DNA of 64,000 bases from Uranotaenia lowii (Eukaryota > Arthropoda > Insecta > Diptera > Culicidae), in assembly GCF_029784155.1 (NCBI RefSeq), contig NC_073693.1:231437621-231501620 (forward strand). The letters run 5' to 3'. Below the pieces are notes generated by a model. The model made no database searches. It was not told the origin of the DNA and worked only from the letters and a program-made list of their open reading frames with translations. A program made the translations under genes and the position numbers. Within the stretch, counting starts at the first letter, position 1. Each line of letters begins with the position of its first letter. Below, one piece after another: positions 21,581 through 30,851 of this stretch.

Positions 21581-22150
21581 ACTAACATAATCCTTTATGT
21601 GCCCATTCGATACCATGCAACAGGCAGCCGGGGTTTCTGTTCTGTTCAAGAATGTTGTTTAGCATTTGCAAAACCCCAAAACGAATGGCGGAAAGAAATG
21701 TTGTAGGGCTGCTGCTAGAGTATTTCCTCAACTGGCCACAATGTGAATGGAATTGTGGGTGGCTGATTGGGGTTCTCTGTCTCTCCCTATCTCTTTCTCG
21801 TCTTCTCCATTGAGAGCTGGTCTTTCTTTCAGAGCCTCCACCACGAATGAATGTTCTTGGAAGATTTGTGCGAACGAGGCGAGGCGAGGGTTTTCCACAA
21901 CCAACAACATCAGAGAAAGAGCCTGCCAGGGGTCTCGGAGTTTTCCGTCCCGTCCGCAACAAAGGTTCACTAAATTAGTGGTTTTATTCGTCTGTCGACA
22001 GCACTCGGTGAGCGAGATAGATGGCCAGGACATGTTAATGGGAGCAGCTGATGATGGGCGATATAGAAATAGAGAGAGAAAGAGAAAGACAGAGAACCCC
22101 CACAAACACCGAAGCAGAAGGATTTGTGCCAAAGACGAAGCCAATTAAAA
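21581..22150. promoter_or_regulatory. GC-richer, GA-rich island; possible promoter or enhancer
   Basis: The longest GC-enriched block in the window. Frames of 126 and 138 codons (-) and 133 codons (+) overlap in it, which reflects few A/T-rich stops and not three genes. It includes a GAGA-type run near 22068-22101 (AGAGAGAGAAAGAGAAAGACAGAG-like, with breaks), tandem GAGGCGAGGCGAGG near 21876, and CTCTCTCCCTATCTCTTTCT on the left. GA/CT tracts of this kind bind GAGA factor in flies. A promoter-proximal or enhancer role is an inference. Confidence 0.35.
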
Positions 22151-22611
22151 TGGAAAATTGATTGACTTTGTATGTTGATGATAGACAGGGGTTGAGGCGA
22201 ACGTTCACTGGAGATTCTTCTTTAAGAAGAGTGAGATGCTCGAGTGGTGGTTATTTTGTATAATTCATGATGTCTAATTTGTAAATTGAGTGACATTTTG
22301 CTAATTGAACTTGTTTTGCTAACGACGCATGATAGGAGTGTCCCACATTTGGTACCTACATACAAGCCATGTGTAGGATTTCTGAAGTGTTTGTTTGAGG
22401 ATTACCTGGGATCAACTTTGAGATGTGGAAGGTGATATTACTCGTTCTGACATTTTTCGAATGGAATGTTTATTAGTTTAGCAAACCTATGGAAACATTG
22501 AAATACCTGAGTGAAAAATCAGCAAACAGATCAAACACCTAACAAAAAAAATTTAAGTAGGTTTTTGATTGGTCTTCTTAATTAGGATAAACTTCGAGTT
22601 TTCAAATCATC
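22151..22611. other. Unique DNA, nothing seen
   Basis: Ordinary AT-rich sequence between the GC-richer island and the nested repeat complex. No frame or repeat was recognised. Confidence 0.4.
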
Positions 22612-22736
22612 CGTCTCTCATCCGTCCCTGAATTTTTTACCCGTTGCAGTCCCTGGAGTGTTAATTTGACACTCCTGACTAAACCCAATATATCTCTCTT
22701 GTTTCTCGATTTTTACAATAATTATAGTTTTGCATA

Positions 22737-23684
22737 CCGTCAACTGAGGCAACATGCAACCATTTTCCACTTCAATGGCTTCTAAAACCTTAATGCTTAC
22801 AGATAATCATACCTCTTGTACATCAAAAGTTTTAAGGTTGATGGGACACCAAACTGACGTAGTGAGAATAATTATTGGTTTTATCAGTTATTTTTAAATT
22901 TACAAAAACATGCGGTTTTCACCCAACTAAGAAAATGGGGTAAGTTGCAACAAACTCTGTAATTAATGAATAAATGTCTGAAAATGTATGGTTTTTTTAT
23001 TTGATCATAACGCATAAATCACCAATTGCAGTAATTTTTGGTTTTGTCCGAATTAAATTTTTAATTTTTTCTGTCAAAAATGTTTTTAAGGAAAAAGTGT
23101 TAATCTGCTGCATACATTTAGGGGTAAAAAAATACTACTTAATATTCTATTAGCTTATATCATGAAAATAAATCTTAGGATGGATGAAATTTTAGTGTTA
23201 ACACAAGCATAATGCATAACAATCATATCCCAGTATATGGAAACGCGATTTATGAGATTTAGTTCTGATTTGCATTTTGTTGCATTTGCCCCAGACAGCT
23301 AACTGAATTATTAAAATATTTATTTATAATAATTTGGTGATTGTCCGAAAAATATTTTTACACCAACAGTGTTGGTATAGGATAATGAAAGCAATATAAA
23401 GTTTGTAGGTGATATCATTAAGCCAATCCGTCATACAAGGTTAAGTTTTTTTATGGCATCGAAAAATGTAAAAATTTGTACATCTGTTGCTTGATTTTTT
23501 AAATTTTTTATGACAATCAAAAACCTTTATAAACTCTTTCACGATATTTAAAACTATGTCATCATCAATTTGTTATCATTCAATGATAACTTTATTACAG
23601 TATATTGAAATAAAAATTGAATGAGTGTTGTGGTATACAAATGTTGCATCTAACGCTGCTTTTGCATGATGCCCCGTTTGACGA
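22737..23684. mobile_element. TA MITE, CCGTCAA ends, nested
   Basis: The left end CCGTCAACTGAGGCAACATG and the inverse of the right end, TCGTCAAACGGGGCATCATG, are flanked by TA (22735-22736 and 23685-23686). The 948-bp body has repeated GTTGCA/TGCAAC words and no gene. It lies between the left inverted repeat and the body of the 22612-24275 element, so it inserted later. Confidence 0.75.
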
Positions 23685-23943
23685 TACCTCGTAATGTAAC
23701 TCAAATATGTTCCTGAGACGTGTTCTCCCCCAACACTTCAGTTTTCCGTTATTCAAAGTCTAGGAAAAAAATCCGAAAAACATGCTTCGTAAAAAGACTG
23801 TGGGTCAGCTAAGAAATGTCAAAAAAAATCCCTTGGTGTCCAAGAAACCTGAAGTTAGAAGCTTTATGTTGCACATGAGGTTACATTATTTTTCAAATTT
23901 TTGTTATGTATGGCAGCGCCTATGTAATTAAAAAACGGTTGAG

Positions 23944-24142
23944 TTTCTTTTTCTTTCGATTATAGTCATTTTACCATGTTTATGAGGTTCGCGACTGAAT
24001 GTACATGAACGTTGCAGTGGACGGATACTTATTGAAAAACTTATCCGGTACAACTGTGTTCGATGTTTACTTTTGGGCTCGAACTCGCGGACATCGACAA
24101 AGATGGCAACTGACTTGCCAGTTGAGCTATATCACAAGCCCG
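23944..24142 (-). mobile_element. tRNA-derived SINE, copy 1
   Basis: On the minus strand it begins CGGGCTTGTGATATAGCTC. It has a box A (TAGCTCAACTGGCAAG) and a box B (GAGTTCGAGCCC), the internal RNA polymerase III promoter of tRNA genes. It ends toward 23944 in an A-rich tail seen as TTTCTTTTTCTTTC on the plus strand. Imperfect 14-bp direct repeats AAAAA(C/T)-CGGTTGAG at about 23930-23943 and 24144-24157 are its TSD, as expected for LINE-assisted retroposition. The second copy is at 26685-26878. Feilai- or Twin-like mosquito SINEs are the nearest families I know of; this is not verified. Confidence 0.85.
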
Positions 24143-24281
24143 TAAAAATCGGTTGAGAAACAAGAGAGATATAGCGGAATCAAACGAGGAGTGTCAAATT
24201 GACACTTAAACTCCGATTATTTAGGAAATTTTTATTTCCTGGACTTTCAGGGTTTAAATCCTGTAAATTGAGTTTCAAATA

Positions 24282-25120
24282 AGGCGTCATCCATAAATTA
24301 CGTAACGCAAAAAATGCACTTTTTTGACCCCCTCCCCCCCGTATGTCACAAATCGTAACGCTTCGACGTACCCCCCTATGAAAATTACGTAACGCTGATA
24401 ATTACCCCCCCCCCCCCCCCCCCCACCCCCCCCCCATCCCAGCTTCTCATGTTTTAAATACTGATTTTCGAAGAGCAAAAAAAGATTTTAACATAAATTT
24501 ATTTAACGTTCCTCAAAACGGAATTATTATCTGTCCAATTCGCTTCTTATTGATGATAACTCTCTAATGAAATAAATAATTAATTGTCTTATTACAAGTT
24601 GTTCTGTGATTGTTCACTGATGATCTACCTTCAAGTAACACATATTGTTTTGTAAGACTCTTTAAGCCTCTTATGAAACTCAAATGTTACTTGGGCTTGT
24701 TTCCTTTATTTTGTTTAAGGAGTATATTGTTATGCAAAATATGCTCCATTTAGTAATATTCGGCGGTGAGAAAAAATTGTAAATTGGGGGTAAATGTACC
24801 TAATATTCAATTTCCAACGGGTATTTCACGGATATTCCATACACATGTCGGAGTCTGTCTCAGAATCTTCAAAGACGAAAGATTACAAACCAGTTTCAAT
24901 CTTGTTAAAGCTTACACATTTTAAGCTTATTTTGGTTTGTTTATCACTCTGCAACAATTGCATGACATCAAAATAGCTGCGATTAAGTGAACTGAAATTT
25001 TTAAGAAAATCGTTACGTAACGATGAGCATACCTCCCCCCCTCCCCTATGTCACAATTCGTCACGCTCGAGCTTACTCCCTCCCCCCCCTATGAGCGTTA
25101 CGTAATTTATGGATGCCCCC
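24282..25120. mobile_element. TA MITE with CATCCATAAATTACGTAACG ends
   Basis: Inverted ends sharing CATCCATAAATTACGTAACG are flanked by TA (24280-24281 and 25121-25122). Just inside each end are C-rich tracts with TATGTCACAA(A/T)TCGT(A/C)ACGC, so the subterminal part is inverted too. A 20-base C run (about 24405-24424) lies near the left end. ATCCATAAATTACGTAACGC-type termini are ones I associate with widespread arthropod MITEs. No coding capacity. Confidence 0.85.
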
Positions 25121-25375
25121 TAAGCAAAATTTTATACGTTTTTGACATTTTTTTGCTGTTACTTAAAATGTCTCAAAAAATAAAATTTTTCGAAGGCTCG
25201 CGAACAAACGCCTCTCTAGTTGCAATCAATGCATTCAGGAGCTATTGGGTTGTTTTTTTTATGAATGTTCAATATTTTGCCTTTGTTAATGTAGGACGTA
25301 CAGTTTCAGAATTGCTTTTTAGTCATTTTGTAATATTTTTTTTTATATTTAAAAAAAAAAATATAGGTTGGTATT

Positions 25376-25530
25376 AGATGAGTGGATTTGGGGTCATTTT
25401 TGAAATTTTTAAACCCTGAGGTCTAAAATGCTTTGTTTTGTTTCAAACCTCATCCATTGTTTTTTTTAGAATTTTCAAGTAACGTTTACATGGAGATTTT
25501 TTTCAAGAAAAAGTTCAGATCAAGTAATGA
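25376..25530. mobile_element. Fragment of the 54313-55332 foldback family
   Basis: It shares with both arms of the 54313-55332 element, in the same order, the leading GAGTNGATNT..GGGT word, a TTTNAAACC(C/T) block, CTCATCCAT, a GAATTTT block and AACGTTTACATG. Only one arm is present here. Its end is unclear. Confidence 0.5.
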
Positions 25531-26680
25531 ATTTACTATTGTAACCGGAAAAATGTTTGATCCCAAAAGGTGCTCAAGAATAAGTTTAAACAAACTTGTC
25601 AGAAAATTGGCTCGTCTTCGGCGGATTTTTTTCTATTATCACTCTAGGCCATAGACATTTCATTTTACGACATGATATGACCTTCACGAATCGAAACAAA
25701 TTTTTTTATTGTAAGTTTGGAGGCGATTCAACAAACTTTTTAAATTGAAACTCATAATTTGATTAAAAAAAACCCCTGCATTAAGAATGGGGTTTTAAAA
25801 AGAATTGTTACAAAATAAGTACAGGATTTGAAACCAACCATTTAAGCTTCAAAATTCATGCATCGAATAATAGTTATACACATCAACAAGTTCTAAGTCA
25901 TGTGACAGGTGTTCAAAACTCATATGTTCAATAGAATAAGCACAAAAATATCTAGAACCTACTAGGTATCCATTACTTTATCATAAATCTTTTTGATTAT
26001 AAAAAAAAATTGTTTATGTTATTATAAATTATTGTAAATTTTATGCTAGAATGAAGTTTTCTGAAAGCCAAAAACTAACATTTTTCCAAGGTGCAAAGAA
26101 TTAAGGAACTTATGATTGATCAGGGTACCCTGAAATCAAATATTCAATTTCTTTTATTAGCCTTTGAATAACTTATGAAAATATGTAAAAACCATTTAAG
26201 AAATTTTTGTACATTTTGGTAAGACATTTTAAATTTAAAATAAAAGTTATAAACTAATTATCAACTTTTCTCAAGACCACAAGTACTTCATACTTCTGCG
26301 AAAAAAGTCATAAAGAATTTCTATTTGTTTCCTTCACCCCATTTTGTAAAACACGAGAGTTTAAAAGATTTTTAATAAAAATGTTTAAACAAATTGAATT
26401 TAAGATTTGATTTTTCATCAGTTATCAATGTCACTCAAAACTCAACTCAAATTCCTTAGAAAAAATAAAAAAATGTTTTTTATTATTTTAAATCATCTTT
26501 CTTGAACCGATTTATTAATTAATTATTAATCTACGAAAAGTTCGAAAAACGATTTGAAGTAGCAGCTGTAAAGCTTAGTTTAAATGTGCAATGCTAAACA
26601 AATTAGAATATGCTTCGTGCTTTCAATATTTACTTATAACAAAACTTGGAATTCCTTATTTTTATATCTATTAGCTCCGT
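25531..26680. other. AT-rich DNA, nothing seen
   Basis: Very AT-rich, with no frame above chance and no repeat boundary recognised. Confidence 0.5.
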
Positions 26681-26684
26681 ATTA

Positions 26685-26878
26685 GGGCTTGTGATATAGC
26701 TCAGTTGGCAAGTCTGTTGTCTCCTGAGCCGATGTCCGCGAGTTCGATCCCAAGAGTAAACATCAAACACAGTAGTACCGGATGGTTTTTCAATAACGAT
26801 CCGCCAACTGCAACGTTGATAAAGTCGCGAATGCCATAAAGATGGTAAAACGACTATAATTGATACATAAAAAAAAAA
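26685..26878 (+). mobile_element. tRNA-derived SINE, copy 2
   Basis: It starts GGGCTTGTGATATAGCTC, with box A TAGCTCAGTTGGCAAG and box B GAGTTCGATCCC, then a tRNA-unrelated body shared with the inverted copy at 23944-24142 (including CGACTATAAT near the 3' end) and a terminal run of about ten A. The 100-codon minus-strand frame across it is a shadow of the SINE. Being in opposite orientation ~2.7 kb apart, the two copies could pair as an inverted repeat in a read-through transcript. Confidence 0.85.
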
Positions 26879-27084
26879 TGATTTGTTGAAATAAGGAAGA
26901 CATGCCATATTAGGAACATGAAACCTACACAAATCTTAAGTGCAGTTCATAAAAAACTTTCATTTTTTTTAATGACCTATCAATATCGAGCCTTCAATTT
27001 TGTTGAAAACACAAGGTTCAGTAGTGGAATAGAGCTATCTTTTATTCATATTCGACTATGATTTTTTTTGTAAGTACAATGTGG

Positions 27085-27320
27085 CAGTACGGGTGAATGG
27101 GGATACTTGATCCCCTTTTCTTATTTCCATCAACTTTTTGGGAAAATTAAGCTTTTGCATTGTTTGACCATCTTTTGCATTTTCTGACAGCATGTAATTT
27201 CATGTTTATATGCTGCAAAAATTAAAGCGGTACATGACTTCATAGAAGGACTAAAAGCATTTTCGTGACACTAAAACTAGATCCTTTACTAAAGGAGACT
27301 TGATCCTTAATCCAGGGTTC
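27085..27320. mobile_element. MITE fragment with GGGGATACTTGATCCCC
   Basis: GGGGATACTTGATCCCC at about 27098-27114 and GGAGACTTGATCC near 27293 look like degraded, repeated termini of a TA-type MITE. A related end, inverted (TCAAGTATCCCC), is found at about 34311. The full element cannot be delimited. Confidence 0.35.
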
Positions 27321-29255
27321 CATGACCCTACACATACATTTTTTTGACTATTACGTGTCACTGAAACTGCAATCTTTAAAATATATCAACCTGTAACTAA
27401 CAAAACCTGTAATTTTAAATTGTTTTCCTTAAAAGTTAACGAAGATGCATTTATTATTACAGCAAATATCCTGTAAAAAAGTTGTACACCTAAAATTAAA
27501 TGTCACGTAATTTGTTTTTTGACCTATACAATTACGATGCTCCTTTTTGTAACAGGATATTGCGTAATATTCCAGGAAATAATTTTTGCTGTGTAGGCAA
27601 AAATTTCGTTAAATCCGAAGATCAAAGGTCCGTTGACTATTTTTTCCCAGAGTAGTTCTCAGTTCACAGTTAGTAAGTAACATACAAAGAGAATTCTACA
27701 AGTGTGTCTACTACCATATATTCATTGCATACCTTAAGGCACAATTTTCTAGTTTTAAGATAAATATGGACAGTATTTTTAGTCCTTTTTAACAAATAGT
27801 AACTGGATTAACATTAGTTATCAGAAGGATATTAGTCATATCATGATAACCAATGATCACGATCCATTCAAAAGAAATCTTCACAGAAAAAAATACTGAA
27901 CTTAACATTTCATGTAAAATTTGATTTCATGTAAAATTCGGTCAGATGTGTTGTATACTTTAACGTAGCCCTGAAAAAAAAAACCATGCGTTTCCTCATT
28001 CGGGTAAATTTGTTGTAATTTTACATGACTTTTGCATGAAGCCAGTAATTATAAATATAAAAAAGTGATATCCTTTCAAAATTGTTCCCCAAAAAAATAT
28101 TTTGAATGCTTTTTCTAAAAAAAATTAAGAATAGTATATCACTCGATAGAAAATATAGACTTTATATTATTAAGATATTTTATTCTAAGGTACAGTTCAT
28201 CTCTTGTCCCTAAATCTAATTTTCTTCAAATATAAGAATATCTCTAACCAAGGTCGAAATGAAATATAACAATATAAAATAAATGGCACAAAATGTAGTC
28301 AAACTTTTGGTTTGAATAAAAATTTACAGGAAAAGGTCCACAATATTCTCAATTTGTTTCAGCCCAATAAAGCTTTTTTGATATTTTCGACTTGGGAATT
28401 GAAAAATAAATCAGGTTCGTAAATTTTACTTAAGTAAATCGTTTTGAATTTGTTTTTATTTATACAAACAAAGGACAAGTTTCAATACCTCACATTCCAT
28501 CATTTTGCAAAGAACATTTCAATGTACAACGAACAAATAACAAGTATGAAATAACAAGAAAAACATTCTAGATAAACTTAGTGCTACCCATTTTGAAAAG
28601 TAATGAAAAATTGTTTTCCATCATCCATCCAAAAAGTACTAACGAAGCTAAAACAAAAATTCAGATACACCCTATAGCAGCATCGTTTCACAAACAAACA
28701 CCGAAAGGCCGAACGGTAAGCAGCAAGTTCGATTGGATATGCAAAGAAAATGATGTTTCTAATTTGGTGCTCGTGGATTTTGAGTAAAAATAAACATTAT
28801 GAGTATCCTTTTTATCATTTTCATCCTTTTTTATAAGGCTGATGACTAGAAGTTGTTAAAATAATAATTCAAAAACTAAAAAGGAATACGTATCCGGAAC
28901 GGTTTCATTGTTATGGTCATGTAAATTCACAATGGCATTTTTTTTCTTTTCGGGAATTTACATTACGTTCAAAGTCATGTAAATTCAGCAGAAAAAACTT
29001 GTTCCAATTATTTGCAGGTTAAAACATGTAAGTGTACAGGATTATTTAATACTGTGTATATCTTTTTGAACTCTACAATGTAAAAAAAATGTCAAAAGAG
29101 CAGGATAAACGATAAGAAAATCCATAGGGACGAATTCCTCCTGTGGAGTTAAAATCCCTTTTTTAAAAAAAGATAAGAAAATCTAAATAAAACAGAGTTA
29201 TTCAAAGTTATTCAAATGTTGTCAATTTGTTGGGAGTAAAAGGTAAGATTTAGCA
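27321..29255. other. AT-rich DNA with scattered CATGTAAA words
   Basis: The word CATGTAAA recurs near 27911, 27929 and 28919-28982, with the inverse TTTTACATG near 28019. This hints at an old inverted-repeat element whose ends I could not define. A 68-codon frame at 28581-28787 has no features of a gene. Confidence 0.3.
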
Positions 29256-29261
29256 TTCCAG

Positions 29262-29620
29262 ATTGCCTGCTTTTTCAAAGAAAAGAAAAGATAAAGCTCG
29301 GTCCTGCCCGATTTCCCAGATATCATGGCCCGGATGCTCGGATTTATTCAAAATCCAAGCAAAGTTCCATAATAACACTTTTTCAGAACGCATGATTTTT
29401 TTAGCTTGTTTCATCAAAATAAAAGTGCAAACATTATTTGGAAATGTAAAGTTTGAACTGAACACCGCTGACTTTTACTCTTGAATTTCATGAGAAAAGC
29501 ATTGATCAGATTTGCCCTGATATTGTTCGGTTTTTAACTAAGAGTTTTAAAATCCAATACAGGATTTTGCAAGGTCTTTGGATAAAAATGCCTGGATTTG
29601 CTCGACCCAAAAACGCTTAG
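29262..29620. mobile_element. Degraded hAT MITE, TTGCCAGA family, copy 2
   Basis: AGATTGCC at the left, CCCGGATGCTCGGATT inside and GCAAGGTCTTTGGAT..GCCTGGATTTGCTCG at the right follow the order seen in the intact copy at 10854-11271. The terminal TIRs and TSD have decayed. It is therefore older than the other copies. Confidence 0.55.
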
Positions 29621-30308
29621 AAAATATTCCAAAAAACCCAATTATCACGTATATGATAATTATAAATTTTCTCATAATTTTTTTCAACTAATGAAAAGAG
29701 AAAAGTCAGAGACTGAATATTATTATTAGGATTATTCGAAGCTAAAGTTATATTTGATGATGCTGACAAACCACACCGAACTCCATAAAATAATTGGTTT
29801 CAAAATGGATTTTAGGCTCGTATATTTTCTTTGAACAATATGTTAGATTTGTGCGCTACGAAGCATTTGAGTATATTGCTTTTTTGCTCTTTGATAACTG
29901 TTTGGTGGTTTCAAAGATGCCTTCATAAATTGAGGATATTTAGATAAGGTAACGAAAATTTTTGTAAGTTATGTTTCTTTTGTGCTTCTGGTGTAAAATG
30001 TGGTAAACAAACTTCAAATACTGGAACAAACAAGATCATTTTTCTGATTAAATAGCTCTCATTAAAAAAAATAGTACATTTCGTAAAATTTTACAAAAAG
30101 AAAAGTACGCCATTTCTCGATCAAAAAAGAGTACATGTTATTTTAAAAGAGCACGTATAATAACCCTTTTCAAGGGATTAATTATACCTTTAACATAAAT
30201 TTTGGCAAACTTCTTCTTAAAAAAAATTAAAGTTTATTATTGCTTTGGAAATGTGGTATTATAAAGTTCATATTAAACTCCAACGATTCAAAAATATGAA
30301 TAAATATT
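29621..30308. other. AT-rich DNA, nothing seen
   Basis: Unique AT-rich DNA between the degraded MITE and the 3.9-kb hAT element. Confidence 0.45.
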
Positions 30309-30851
30309 GTTATTACTAGAGATGTATCGAATAGTGGTATTAGGCGAACGGCCGAATACTGAATATTGACCTTTTCAACTATTCAGCCAAACGAATATTC
30401 GGCCGAATATTCAGTCGAATTTTCTCTTGAGTTTTCAATAGAAATTAAAATGCGACAATTTCATTTTTTCTTCTTTTTCTAACTATCTTAATAATCCATA
30501 TGAATCGGTTTTTTTCAACCAGATATATAATACATCAGATCTTCTATAAGTAGAGGTCTCTTTGATTTTCAAAATGTCACCAATGAATTGTCGCTTCTTG
30601 GACGTATATCATCGAAGAGATTGGGTTCCAGTAAAATCTGGGACAACACATGTCGAAACAAGTGCCAAGCTATTTGAAATTGCTTATTTTATATTGAATT
30701 AGATGAATGTCGAATTTCAGCTAGATGTCTTCAAAATGGTTGCTAAAAAAACGAAGATCTTTAACTTGAAGAAAACCATTTATTCTACCAAACGAATCCA
30801 CAGGGCCGGGTCTGGACGATTTTTTTTTAAATTTTGTAAAAAAAGGGCATA

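Larger units (their letters stand above)
22612..24275. mobile_element. Palindromic-end repeat (GGAGTGT..ACACTCC family), copy 1
   Basis: A near-palindrome built on GGAGTGT and ACACTCC stands at 22655-22675 and again, inverted in context, at 24188-24206. The adjoining ~45 bp (ATATCTCTCTTGTTTCTC) are also inverted copies, so the two sides form the outer inverted repeat of one element. It was later invaded by a TA MITE (22737-23684) and a SINE (23944-24142). Related copies occur at 39956-40260 and 43000-44215. The outermost ends are approximate, based on the GGACGGATGAG word shared with the third copy. Confidence 0.6.

Noticed and set aside
21582..22148. Overlapping 126-, 138- and 133-codon frames as possible genes
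   Set aside because: Three frames on two strands over one GC-richer island indicate stop-poor composition and not coding; none shows a domain.
26685..26770. A genuine tRNA gene
   Set aside because: Boxes A and B are present, but the anticodon arm and acceptor stem do not pair convincingly, and the unit continues into a body with a poly-A tail shared with a second copy.
26630..26932. 100-codon minus-strand frame
   Set aside because: It covers a tRNA-derived SINE and continues into its flanks; the SINE explains the sequence.
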